Part shown: positions 1 through 8,624 of the stretch, one piece after another | How positions within the stretch are numbered: position 1 is the first letter of the stretch | How the letters are laid out: each line of letters begins with the position of its first letter | Assembly: GCF_002358085.1 (NCBI RefSeq) | Contig: NZ_NTJD01000008.1 | Span: 1-64,000 of the forward strand | Reading direction: 5' to 3' | DNA: 64,000 nt | Source: Pseudothioclava arenosa | GTDB taxonomy: Bacteria; Pseudomonadota; Alphaproteobacteria; Rhodobacterales; Rhodobacteraceae | The notes under the pieces: model-generated | The model's database searches: none | Seen by the model: the letters and a program-made list of their open reading frames with translations, nothing else | What the model was told of the DNA's origin: nothing | Translations under genes and position numbers: made by a program

Positions 1-139
1 TCGCCTCTTCAACAGCAATCTCGTCGAACGGGTTCATCGACATTTTCACATTCGCAAGATCGACACCGCTTCCGTCCGCACGAACGCGAACCTTCACGTT
101 GTAGTCAATCACGCGCTTAACAGGCACCAGTACCTTCAT
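1..139 (-). CDS. etfB: Electron transfer flavoprotein beta subunit, 5' fragment
   Basis: Only the N-terminal 46 or so residues are in the window; the gene runs off the left edge. The translation starts [19 protein letters not shown] and continues with a [12 protein letters not shown] segment, which is the standard opening of EtfB. EtfB binds AMP and pairs with EtfA, which carries FAD, to pass electrons from acyl-CoA dehydrogenases to ETF-ubiquinone oxidoreductase. The start ATG (137-139) has an AGGGAG Shine-Dalgarno just upstream. Upstream on the same strand lie the cobalamin adenosyltransferase and a twin-TM protein, an order I recall from Rhodobacterales, with etfA expected next outside the window. 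A small dyad, GCAAT-N8-ATTGC (199-216), lies upstream. Confidence 0.93.
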   Translation of the reverse strand, partial: MKVLVPVKRVIDYNVKVRVRADGSGVDLANVKMSMNPFDEIAVEEA

Positions 140-313
140 CGGCGAGTGTCTCCCTACTTCGATTCCGGGCTGAAAATGGCCCAGCCAACAAGTTCTCGGC
201 AATTTTGTTACATTGCAGGCGCAGCGAAAGACAGAGTAAAATCGACGCGCCTGCGTGTCGTAACGTCACGTTTTGAGTTTGTGACGCCGCGGAATGCGGA
301 AAATCCGCGCCGC

Positions 314-886
314 TCAGCGGTTCGCGCCCGGCACCCAGAGCACATCGGCGCGGCCATTGTCATTGGCGACGCGCGCCGCGACAAAAAACCAGTCCGACAG
401 GCGGTTGAGGTATTTGACGGCGGCGGGATTCGCATCCTCGGCGGCGGCGAGTTCGGTCGCTTCGCGCTCGGCGCGGCGGGCAACGGTGCGGCACAGGTGG
501 AGATAGGCCGAGAGCGCCGAGCCGCCGGGCAGGACGAAGCTGCGAAGCGGTTCGAGATTGGCATTCATCGCGTCGATTTCCGATTCGAGCCGGGCAACCT
601 GCGTTTCGATGATGCGCAGCACCGGGTAGGGGGCTTCGGCATCCTTGTCCATCGCGGGGCGTGCGAGGTCGGCGCCGAGATCGAAGAGGTCGTTCTGGAT
701 CCGCGACAGCGCGGCATCGAGATCGCCTGCGGCCTGCAGCCGCGCAAGCCCGAGCGTCGCGTTCAGCTCGTCGACGGTGCCATAGCTTGCCACGCGGCGC
801 GAATGCTTGGCCACGCGCGAGCCATCGGCCAGCGCGGTTTCGCCCTTGTCGCCGGTTTTCGTGTAGATCTTGTTCAGGACGACCAT
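314..886 (-). CDS. PduO-type cob(I)alamin adenosyltransferase
   Basis: This 190-residue protein is a PduO-type ATP:corrinoid adenosyltransferase, which moves the 5'-deoxyadenosyl group of ATP to cob(I)alamin to make adenosylcobalamin. The sequence shows the N-terminal TKTGDKGETALADGSR ATP-binding segment, the VLPGGS turn, the HLCRTVARRAERE helix and the C-terminal YLNRLSDWFFVAAR helix of the family. The length is normal. I chose the ATG at 886 because the family begins MVVLNKIYTKTGD; longer in-frame extensions are not conserved. It begins 2 nt after the stop of the upstream twin-TM gene, so the two are probably co-transcribed. The gene name is cobO or pduO depending on the convention. Confidence 0.93.
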   Translation of the reverse strand: MVVLNKIYTKTGDKGETALADGSRVAKHSRRVASYGTVDELNATLGLARLQAAGDLDAALSRIQNDLFDLGADLARPAMDKDAEAPYPVLRIIETQVARLESEIDAMNANLEPLRSFVLPGGSALSAYLHLCRTVARRAEREATELAAAEDANPAAVKYLNRLSDWFFVAARVANDNGRADVLWVPGANR

Positions 887-888
887 CG

Positions 889-1092
889 TCAGCCCCCTTT
901 GCGCAGATAGACGAAGAGAAGGATCAGCCCAATGGCCACGGCCTGGGCCGCGATCCGCAGGCGCATCAGCTTGTTGGCGTGTTTCTTGTTGAAATCGCCG
1001 CCGCGCGCAAACCCCCCGATGCCGATCATCAGGATCACCAGCACCGCAAGGCTGGCGGCTGCCACGAGGTAAAAAAGCGGATCGTCTTTCAT
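889..1092 (-). CDS. Twin transmembrane helix small protein (HIG1-like)
   Basis: This 67-residue protein has two hydrophobic helices, at about residues 6-27 and 46-63. They are joined by a short basic loop, GGDFNKKHANKLMR. The pattern matches the alphaproteobacterial twin-TM small proteins related to the HIG1 domain, whose mitochondrial relatives associate with respiratory supercomplexes. A role in respiration here is inferred from the family only. The loop Asn-Lys-Lys and Lys-Leu-Met-Arg-x-Arg residues are the conserved-looking part. It lies 2 nt upstream of the adenosyltransferase on the same strand. The ATG at 1092 is preceded by a GGGAGA ribosome-binding site. Confidence 0.8.
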   Translation of the reverse strand: MKDDPLFYLVAAASLAVLVILMIGIGGFARGGDFNKKHANKLMRLRIAAQAVAIGLILLFVYLRKGG

Positions 1093-1152
1093 TTTCTCTC
1101 CCTGTTCGCGGGCTGACCATAGCGCGCGTGTGGGCGATTGCGAAGGAAATCG

Positions 1153-1992
1153 TCAGCCCTTTGCGACGACCTTGTCGAGCAGCCGCGTCGGCAGCAGGCG
1201 CCGCGCTACGCCAGCCAGATGGGTCGGTGTGGTGACGTAATAGCGCGGGCGCGGGCGCGGCGCGGTCAACGCGTGCAGCAGTTTCTCGGTGACCGCCGAG
1301 GCGGGCAGTTCGAAACGGTCTTTTTTCGCCTTCGGCTGATAAAGGCGGCGCAGCAGGCTGTCTTCGTATTGCGCGCGCCGTGGCGAGTTTTTCCAGTCGA
1401 TCCAGCGCTCGAAATGCGCGATCGAGTTTTCGCGGATCTTCGAGGTGATCGGGCCGGGCTCGATCAGGATGATGTGGATGCCGGTGTCGCCCATTTCGAG
1501 GCGCAGCACGTCGGTCAGCCCTTCGAGCGCGTATTTCGTCGAGACATAGGCGCCGCGCCAGCGCGCGCCGACGAGGCCGAGCACCGAGGAACATTGGATG
1601 ATCCGGCCCTCGCCGTTGTCGCCTTGCGCGCGCATCACGCGGATCGCACGTGTGGTCAGGTCGTGCAGGCCAAAGAGGTTGGTTTCGAAAATCTCGCGCA
1701 GCGCGCCCACGGGCAGGTCCTCGGTGGCGCCGGGGCAGGCGAAGGCGGCGTTATTGTAAAGCGCATCAAGCCGGCCGCGACCGCGTGCGAGCGCCTCGTT
1801 GAAACCCGCCTCGATCGAGGCCGGGTCGGCCATGTCGAGCGGAAAGGAAATCAGCCCCTCGCCGCGCAGGCGCTCGCAATCCTCTTCGCGGCGGCAGGTG
1901 GCGAACACTTTCCAGCCCGCACGCTTGAGCCCATGCGCGGCGTCATAGCCGATGCCCGAGGAGCAGCCGGTGATGAGGATGGTCTTGGTCAT
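1153..1992 (-). CDS. SDR family NAD(P)-dependent oxidoreductase
   Basis: This 279-residue protein is a classical short-chain dehydrogenase/reductase. The Rossmann nucleotide motif TGCSSGIG is at residues 8-15 and the structural NNA motif (YNNAAF) near 80. Ser136 and YVSTK (Tyr149/Lys153) form the catalytic set. An EPGPI segment follows beta-6. An Arg after beta-2 (ATCRREED) suggests an NADP preference. The substrate cannot be read from the sequence. The C-terminal extension is longer than in the smallest SDRs. The gene is alone on the minus strand, with a repeat-bearing spacer upstream (about 2009-2078) and the SH3-protein gene beyond that. Confidence 0.88.
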   Translation of the reverse strand: MTKTILITGCSSGIGYDAAHGLKRAGWKVFATCRREEDCERLRGEGLISFPLDMADPASIEAGFNEALARGRGRLDALYNNAAFACPGATEDLPVGALREIFETNLFGLHDLTTRAIRVMRAQGDNGEGRIIQCSSVLGLVGARWRGAYVSTKYALEGLTDVLRLEMGDTGIHIILIEPGPITSKIRENSIAHFERWIDWKNSPRRAQYEDSLLRRLYQPKAKKDRFELPASAVTEKLLHALTAPRPRPRYYVTTPTHLAGVARRLLPTRLLDKVVAKG

Positions 1993-2008
1993 GCGTGCCT
2001 CCTGCCGG

Positions 2009-2078
2009 AAAAGCCCCGGCGGCGTGCGGGCCGCGATCGGGGATGCCTCCGGCGGGAGTATTTGTCGCTCGATGAAAG
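2009..2078 (+). repeat. Dispersed intergenic repeat, degenerate copy
   Basis: The spacer between the SDR gene and the SH3-protein gene carries a GC-rich stretch, then GGCGGGAGTATTTG and CGCTCGATGAAAGCG. This matches the 3' half of the repeats at 4966-5080 and 58174-58229. Its 5' hairpin half is degenerate. Confidence 0.6.
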
Positions 2079-2097
2079 CGCAAGGCTTGCGATCGGA

Positions 2098-2568
2098 TCA
2101 AAGGATCGGGCGCAGCAGGCGCGTGGCGACCCAGCCTTCGGTGCTGGTGCCCTGAATGCGCACGCGCACCCATTCGGCATCGGTGGCCGAGACCGGGAGC
2201 ACCTCGGCGCCGAGCGAGAGCCGGTCAAGGACGGGCGCTTCGGCGGAGGCCGCAGCACGCAGGTTGAGCCGGTTGGCGGTGACCTGCCAGAGCGCGGTCG
2301 TGGCGGGGGTGCTGTGCTGGATCGCGCGGTGTTCGGGCGAGGGCCGCAGGACCGGCGCCGGGGCACTGGTCTTGACCAGGAGCGGCGTGATCCGCGCGCC
2401 TTCGGGCAGGGCGGGGGGCGCCGGGGCTGCGATGGCAACGGCGGGCTGTGCCTGCGGCGCGGGTGTCGCATTGGCCGAGGCCTCTTCATTGCCGGCAAGC
2501 GACAGGATCAGGAAGCAGCACGCCAAGGTGCCGATCACCATCTGCCCGAGCATCCGTCCCTGCGCCAT
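2098..2568 (-). CDS. SH3-domain (SH3b) secreted or anchored protein
   Basis: A 156-residue protein in three parts. The N-terminal hydrophobic segment, about residues 5-25, is a signal or anchor. An Ala/Pro-rich linker follows. The C-terminal bacterial SH3 domain, about residues 95-155, carries the [17 protein letters not shown] and [10 protein letters not shown] hallmarks. SH3b domains usually bind the cell wall or act in periplasmic protein contacts; the ligand here is unknown. I chose the ATG at 2568 because a GGAGGG Shine-Dalgarno precedes it. A longer open frame reaches 2718 but overlaps the parC start region on the other strand. The gene is divergent from parC, so the two promoters share the short space between 2568 and 2717. 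Confidence 0.8.
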   Translation of the reverse strand: MAQGRMLGQMVIGTLACCFLILSLAGNEEASANATPAPQAQPAVAIAAPAPPALPEGARITPLLVKTSAPAPVLRPSPEHRAIQHSTPATTALWQVTANRLNLRAAASAEAPVLDRLSLGAEVLPVSATDAEWVRVRIQGTSTEGWVATRLLRPIL

Positions 2569-2716
2569 CTGTCGTCCCTCCGCTTTGTGGTCTGGTCCGA
2601 GTAAAAGCCCGATGCGGCGGCCTGCGTGCAGGGGAAAAGCCCAGGCCCTTTCCCGTTTTGCGGCGCCATGCGCTTTGGGCTGGACCGGCTGCGCGGCGCG
2701 AATTACACCCGATGGC

Positions 2717-4960
2717 ATGAGCGAGCCCGACGATCTTCCGCCTTCGACCGTGTCCGAACCGCTGAGCCGAGCGATTGGCGAGCGTTACCTGACCTATGCG
2801 CTGTCCACGATCATGCACCGCGCGCTGCCCGATGCGCGCGACGGGCTGAAGCCGGTGCATCGGCGCATCCTTTACGCGATGCGCGAGCTGAAGCTGGCGC
2901 CGACGGGTGGGTTCCGGAAATCGGCCAAGATCTCGGGCGATGTGATGGGCAACTATCACCCGCATGGCGACGCCGCGATTTACGATGCGATGGCGCGTCT
3001 GGCGCAGGATTTCGCGATGCGCTACCCGCTGGTCGACGGGCAGGGGAACTTCGGCAATATCGACGGCGACAGCCCGGCGGCCAGCCGCTATACCGAGGCG
3101 CGTCTGGCGCATCCGTCCGAGGCGCTTCTGGCCGGTCTGGCCGAGGATGCCGTGGACATGCGCCCGAATTACGACGGCACGCTGGAAGAGCCCATCGTTC
3201 TGCCCGCCGCTTTCCCGAACCTTCTGGCCAATGGCGCCAGCGGCATCGCGGTCGGCATGGCGACGAACGTGCCGCCGCACAACCTCGACCAGTTGATCGA
3301 GGCCTGCCTGCTGATGATCGACACGCCCGATGTTGGCGATGACACGTTGGCCGACCTGATCGAAGGGCCCGATTTCCCGACCGGCGGCGTGATCGTCGAA
3401 CCGCGCGGCTCGATCCGCGATGCCTATCGCACCGGGCGCGGTGCGTTCCGGCTGCGCGCGCGGTGGGAGCGCGAGGATCTGGGCCGCGGCCAGTGGCAGA
3501 TCGTGGTCACCGAGATCCCGTATCAGGTGCAGAAATCCAAGCTGATCGAGCGTCTGGCCGAGCTGATCCAGACCAAAAAGGTGCCTGCGCTGGCCGATGT
3601 GCGCGACGAGAGCGCCGATGACGTGCGCATCGTCCTCGAGCCGAAAGCCCGCACTGTCGAGCCCGAGATGCTGATGGGCATGCTGTTCCGCAACTCGGAC
3701 CTTGAAGTGCGCTTCAGCCTGAACATGAACGTGCTGATCGACGGGCGTGTGCCGAAGGTCTGCAGCCTGAAAGAGGTGCTGCGCGCCTTCCTCGACCACC
3801 GCCGCGAGGTGCTGCAGCGCCGTTCGCAGCACCGGATGGACAAGATCGACGCGCGCCTTGAGGTGGTCGAAGGCTACATCATCGCCTTCCTCAACCTCGA
3901 CCGCGTGATAGAGATCATCCGCCACGAGGATGAGCCCAAGGCCGTGATGCTGGCCGAGGATTGGGGCGGCGGTGTGTTCCTGACCGAGGTGCAGGCCGAG
4001 GCGATCCTGAACATGCGCCTGCGCAGCCTGCGCAAGCTCGAGGAAATGGAGCTGCGCCGCGAGCGCGACGCCCTGACCAAGGAGCGCGCCGGGCTGGAGG
4101 CATTGCTGGCGTCGCCCGCGAAGCAGTGGAAGACGATCGGCCGTGAGCTGGGCGAGATCCGCAAGCAATTCGGCAAGGACGCACCGGGCGGCGCGCGCCG
4201 CACCACCTTCGCGGAGGCCGGCGAGGTCGAGGAAGTGCCGATCGAGGCGATGATCGAGCGCGAGCCGATCACCGTGATCTTGTCGCAGATGGGCTGGGTG
4301 CGCGCGATGAAGGGGCACAACCCGCTCGATGCCGAGGCCAAGTTCAAGGACGGCGACGGGCCGCGCTTTGCCATTCACGCCGAAACCACCGACCGGATCG
4401 TGGCGCTCGCGTCGAACGGGCGCGCCTTTACCGTGCTTGGCGCCAACCTGCCCGGCGGGCGCGGCATGGGCGAGCCGCTACGCCTGATGGTCGACCTGCC
4501 GAACGAGGCCGAGGTCTCGCATCTTCTGGTGCCGAAACCGGGCGAGAAATTCCTGATGGCCTCCTCGGATGGCGATGGGTTCCTCTGCCCCGCCGAGGAA
4601 CTGGTCGCGCAGACCAAGGCCGGTAAGCAGGTTCTGAACATGCGCGACGGCGCGAAAACCGCGGTTTGCGTGAAGGTCGAGGGCGATCACGTCGCCTGTG
4701 TCGGCCAGAACCGCAAGATGCTGGTCTTCGCGCTGGAAGAACTGCCCGAAATGGCGCGCGGCAAGGGCGTTCGTCTGCAGAAATACAAGGATGGCGGGCT
4801 GTCGGACGCGCGGGCCTTCACCCTGTCCGACGGGCTGAGCTGGAAGGACCCAGCCGGGCGCACCCGCACCGAGACCGATCTGTCCGAATGGCTGGGCAAA
4901 CGCGCCGGCACCGGCCGCATGGCGCCGCGCGGCTTCCCGCGCGACAACAAATTCACCTGA
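2717..4960 (+). CDS. parC: DNA topoisomerase IV subunit A
   Basis: This 747-residue protein is the DNA-cleaving subunit of topoisomerase IV, which decatenates daughter chromosomes together with ParE. The N-terminal [23 protein letters not shown]-type opening, the YHPHGD segment and the catalytic Tyr125 in SRYTEARL define the breakage-reunion domain. A beta-pinwheel C-terminal region follows, ending near [11 protein letters not shown] and [12 protein letters not shown]. It is ParC rather than GyrA by the RYLTYALST start, the short C-terminal domain and the overall length. The ATG at 2717 is the conserved ParC start; the open frame extends further upstream without homology. At the quinolone-pocket positions equivalent to E. 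coli Ser80 and Glu84 it has Ala86 and Asp90. Confidence 0.95.
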   Translation: MSEPDDLPPSTVSEPLSRAIGERYLTYALSTIMHRALPDARDGLKPVHRRILYAMRELKLAPTGGFRKSAKISGDVMGNYHPHGDAAIYDAMARLAQDFAMRYPLVDGQGNFGNIDGDSPAASRYTEARLAHPSEALLAGLAEDAVDMRPNYDGTLEEPIVLPAAFPNLLANGASGIAVGMATNVPPHNLDQLIEACLLMIDTPDVGDDTLADLIEGPDFPTGGVIVEPRGSIRDAYRTGRGAFRLRARWEREDLGRGQWQIVVTEIPYQVQKSKLIERLAELIQTKKVPALADVRDESADDVRIVLEPKARTVEPEMLMGMLFRNSDLEVRFSLNMNVLIDGRVPKVCSLKEVLRAFLDHRREVLQRRSQHRMDKIDARLEVVEGYIIAFLNLDRVIEIIRHEDEPKAVMLAEDWGGGVFLTEVQAEAILNMRLRSLRKLEEMELRRERDALTKERAGLEALLASPAKQWKTIGRELGEIRKQFGKDAPGGARRTTFAEAGEVEEVPIEAMIEREPITVILSQMGWVRAMKGHNPLDAEAKFKDGDGPRFAIHAETTDRIVALASNGRAFTVLGANLPGGRGMGEPLRLMVDLPNEAEVSHLLVPKPGEKFLMASSDGDGFLCPAEELVAQTKAGKQVLNMRDGAKTAVCVKVEGDHVACVGQNRKMLVFALEELPEMARGKGVRLQKYKDGGLSDARAFTLSDGLSWKDPAGRTRTETDLSEWLGKRAGTGRMAPRGFPRDNKFT

Positions 4961-4965
4961 GAAAA

Positions 4966-5080
4966 GGGGCTCTGCCCCCGGCCTTCGGCCTCCCCCGGAG
5001 TAGTTTTCCGCTCGATGAAAGGGCTTTCTTTCACTGAGCGCGAAATACTCCACGGGGGTCCGGGGGCGTGAAGCCCCCGG
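4966..5080. repeat. Head-to-head pair of dispersed intergenic repeats
   Basis: Two copies of one element face each other here. The plus copy (4966-5021) holds a GC-rich hairpin (CCCCCGGCCTTCGG...), then CCCCCGGAGTA and GCTCGATGAAAG. The minus copy (5028-5080) reads GGGGGCTTCACGCCCCCGG..., then GGAGTATTTCGCGCTCAGTGAAAG in two short blocks. The same CGGAGTATTT...GCTCGATGAAAG signature recurs at 58174-58229 and, more degenerate, at 2009-2078. Placed between the stops of two convergent genes, the pair could form one large hairpin and end transcription both ways. Confidence 0.75.
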
Positions 5081-5095
5081 TTTCGGCCGCCATGC

Positions 5096-5965
5096 TCAGG
5101 CGTAAAGCGTCGGGGCGCCGATCTGCTCGTGGATGTGATTGACCGATCTGGTGTCGAGCCCGAGCGCTTCGGCAAGCTGGTGCAGGTATCGCGCCTCGTT
5201 ATCGTTGTCGAGGTCGATCGCCATCACCGACATCGCATAGGCCTGTGCTTCGAGCCCGTCCGGAATGGCGCGGGCCAGCCCATCGACATCAATTTCCACC
5301 GCCAGTTCGCGTTCGACAAAAGCGCGCTCGGCCGCCGATACGTCGCCCAGCCGCTCCAGAAGTTTCTTCTGCTCGGTTGCGTCGATCTGGCCATCGGCTT
5401 TGGCGGCCTGGATCATCGCGCGGATCATCAGCCCGGCCATCGCCTCTTCGGCGGCGCCGGGGGTGGTGTCGGGCTCGCCGCCATTGGCGAGGGCTGAGTT
5501 GAGATCGGCGCCGAAGCCGCCCGATTTGCCGCCCATTGCCGCGCCCAGGAGGCCTCCAAGGCCGCCCGCCGCGCCACCCGCGCCAAGCGCGCCGATCAGA
5601 TCGCCGAGCCCGCCCTTGCCGCCCGCACCGCCGACCAGTTGGCCGAGGATGTCACCAAGTCCGCCGGTGGTCTGGCCGTGCGGAGAGGAGCGGGTCGCGA
5701 TCTGGCCGCTGCCCGCGCCCGCGAGCGCCTCGAGGAGCCCGCCAAGCCCGCCACCGGCGCTGCTGCCGGTCGTGCCGCCTGCGGCACTGCCGCCGCCGGC
5801 CAGGAGGCCGCCCAGCAGATCACCGATGCCGCCGTTTGCGGTGCCAGCGCTTTCGCGGAAAAGACCGCCCGTGTTCGCGCCCGATGCGCCCTTCGCCAGC
5901 GTCGAGACGCCCTTGGCGACGGCCATTCCAACGGCCACCTTGGCCAGAGTTCCTACCAGAGACAT
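5096..5965 (-). CDS. TerB/DUF533-type protein with Gly-rich linker
   Basis: This 289-residue protein has a short amphipathic N-terminus (MSLVGTLAKVAVGMAVAKG). A long Gly/Ala/Ser-rich region with recurring GGLGGLLG and GIGDLLGGL units follows, to about residue 165. The C-terminal all-helical domain begins near AEEAMAGLMIRAMIQAAKADGQID. That domain resembles DUF533 and the TerB family of tellurite-resistance-like proteins; the AKADGQID segment is typical of TerB folds. The function is not established, and tellurite resistance should not be assumed. The ATG at 5965 has a GGGGG ribosome-binding site. Its stop faces the parC stop across the repeat pair. Confidence 0.75.
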   Translation of the reverse strand: MSLVGTLAKVAVGMAVAKGVSTLAKGASGANTGGLFRESAGTANGGIGDLLGGLLAGGGSAAGGTTGSSAGGGLGGLLEALAGAGSGQIATRSSPHGQTTGGLGDILGQLVGGAGGKGGLGDLIGALGAGGAAGGLGGLLGAAMGGKSGGFGADLNSALANGGEPDTTPGAAEEAMAGLMIRAMIQAAKADGQIDATEQKKLLERLGDVSAAERAFVERELAVEIDVDGLARAIPDGLEAQAYAMSVMAIDLDNDNEARYLHQLAEALGLDTRSVNHIHEQIGAPTLYA

Positions 5966-6131
5966 GATGTCCCCCTTTTGCAAAGATCCATGCCAGGACC
6001 CTAGGGAGCGTGGCGCCGAAGATCAGGGGAAAAATCGGCCATGATGCCCATTTCCGGGGCGTGGCTGCGACAGACCCGGGCCGGGCGACGGGCGACGGTG
6101 CCGCAGCCCCTTGGCTTTCCTATCTGTGGGC

Positions 6132-6160
6132 TTGATTTTTCCGGTTTGGGGCAATACGAA
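6132..6160 (+). promoter_or_regulatory. Putative promoter of tuf1
   Basis: TTGATT (6132-6137) and TACGAA (6155-6160) are separated by 17 bp and lie about 55 bp upstream of the tuf1 start. Spacing and position fit a sigma-70-type promoter. It resembles the candidate before the tRNA-Trp gene, which shares the TTGATT box. Confidence 0.4.
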
Positions 6161-6216
6161 GCGCGCGATAATGACTCGGGCCGAGTGCGGCCCCCTAACC
6201 AGAGGCGTTCCGCGAG

Positions 6217-7392
<1,176 letters not shown>

Positions 7393-7412
7393 GCGACGGG
7401 TTTCTGAATGCG

Positions 7413-7440
7413 AAGGGCCGCTCGAAAGAGCGGCCCTTTT
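7413..7440 (+). terminator. Rho-independent terminator after tuf1
   Basis: AAGGGCCGCTC, loop GAAA, GAGCGGCCC, then TTTT. It is a strong GC stem with a GNRA-like loop 20 nt after the stop of tuf1. Confidence 0.85.
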
Positions 7441-7450
7441 GCGTTGTGGC

Positions 7451-8314
7451 TCAGGGAGTGTCGCGATGCCGTCGCATCCGCCAGGCTTCGCGCGTCTCGG
7501 GGTTCTCGGAGATTCGCCGCACCATTGAGGCAAACCGGTAGCGCCCCGCCAATCCGCGATAGCTGAGCGCGGCGCGGCGCACGAGGCGGGTCAATTGCGC
7601 ATCGCTGAGCGGCGCGACGCGCGCGCGGTCAAGGGATGCGCTCGTCGGCACGCTGGTGCAGAGGAACGCCACGCAGTGATGGGCGATCCGCGCGAGCGGC
7701 GTGAAATGGCGGCGTAGCAGGGTCATTTGTGCGGGCAGCCAGGGCTGGATCTCGTGCAGGAAATCCTGCTGCACCACGATCGAGCGGCCCGGGATCAGAT
7801 GCGGAAAGAACTCGGCCGCGACGTGATCGGCGGTCTCGGCGGTTTTCGCGATATCGACGCAGAGAATCTCGATCGGCTCGCCGCTCCAACCCTGTTCGAG
7901 GAACTCGCCGGGGCGTAACTCGACCATCGGCTTGAAGGGTGTCAGCAGGCGATGAGCGAGCAACAGGATGTCATTGCCGGAAAAGGCCGGAATGCCCGCC
8001 GGATAAAGCAGGCTGCGCTTGACCTGCGGGTCGGCGGTGAAACGGTCGTAGGCGATGATCGGAGTCGTGCGCCCGGCGGCTTGCTGCCCGGTGGCAAAGC
8101 GCGCGGTCGAGCCGCCGATGAAAGCGCCAAGGTCGACGGTGTGCCCTGTTCCGCGCGCCCAATCCCGCGCAAGCCAATAATAGAACTGGGATTCTTCGGT
8201 GCTGAGCATGGTGGGCACGTGGCGGGCAGGCGCCTGCGCCTCGGGTGAAACCTGGCGCCAGGGTCGCTCGGCAAAGAGCTGCAGCGGGTCTGACGGGAGT
8301 TCGTTTGCCACCAT
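7451..8314 (-). CDS. SAM-dependent methyltransferase-like protein
   Basis: A 287-residue protein. The HTVDLGAFIGGST segment (residues 58-70) looks like the Gly-rich SAM loop of class I methyltransferases, in the style of the TylF/macrocin group. AYDRF (Asp90) could bind the ribose and IEILCVDIAKT would be the next Asp-ended strand. These are weak, motif-level matches, and substrate and activity are unknown. The gene lies on the minus strand inside the otherwise plus-strand tuf - tRNA-Trp - secE interval, and its stop faces the tuf1 terminator. It is neither ribosomal nor obviously translational. A glycan- or metabolite-modifying role is possible but not supported by its neighbours. Confidence 0.6.
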   Translation of the reverse strand: MVANELPSDPLQLFAERPWRQVSPEAQAPARHVPTMLSTEESQFYYWLARDWARGTGHTVDLGAFIGGSTARFATGQQAAGRTTPIIAYDRFTADPQVKRSLLYPAGIPAFSGNDILLLAHRLLTPFKPMVELRPGEFLEQGWSGEPIEILCVDIAKTAETADHVAAEFFPHLIPGRSIVVQQDFLHEIQPWLPAQMTLLRRHFTPLARIAHHCVAFLCTSVPTSASLDRARVAPLSDAQLTRLVRRAALSYRGLAGRYRFASMVRRISENPETREAWRMRRHRDTP

Positions 8315-8382
8315 GATCCTTGCCTAGCACCGGTGATTTCCCCTGACCAGAAGGCGAATGCGCAAGAGGCTGCAAATCGCCC

Positions 8383-8411
8383 TTGATTTCGCCGCGCAGG
8401 TGGCTTAGCAC
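8383..8411 (+). promoter_or_regulatory. Putative promoter of tRNA-Trp
   Basis: TTGATT (8383-8388), 17 bp, TAGCAC (8406-8411), ending 14 bp before the mature 5' end of the tRNA. The distance gives a short 5' leader, usual for tRNA genes. Confidence 0.5.
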
Positions 8412-8425
8412 CCGCTGCACGGCCT

Positions 8426-8501
8426 AGGGGTGTAGCTCAGTTGGTAGAGCATCGGTCTCCAAAACCGAGGGTCGGGGGTTCGAGTCCCTCCGCCCCTGCC
8501 A
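8426..8501 (+). tRNA. trnW: tRNA-Trp (CCA anticodon)
   Basis: A full cloverleaf can be folded. The acceptor stem AGGGGTG pairs with CGCCCCT, followed by discriminator G and an encoded CCA (8499-8501). The D-arm contains AGCTCAGTTGGTAGAGC. The anticodon loop CTCCAAA carries anticodon CCA for Trp, and the T-loop is GGTTCGAGTCC. The gene sits between tuf1 and secE as in many alphaproteobacteria, but accessory genes flank it on both sides. Confidence 0.97.
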
Positions 8502-8624
8502 GGCCGCTTCCAGACATTGCCCGCCGATCCGAACGGTTTTCCTTGCCCCCGGGGCAAGGCCCGTGCGATTCTGCCGCGCAACAGGCGCGCGAGGCGCCGG
8601 AGCAGTTGATGATCGGGGCAGGTC

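Noticed and set aside
2486-4378. A 630-codon minus-strand frame over parC
   Set aside because: It is an antisense shadow of parC with no family motifs.
5096-5965. A tellurite-resistance system
   Set aside because: Only a TerB/DUF533-like domain is present; no terC, terD or terZ genes are nearby.
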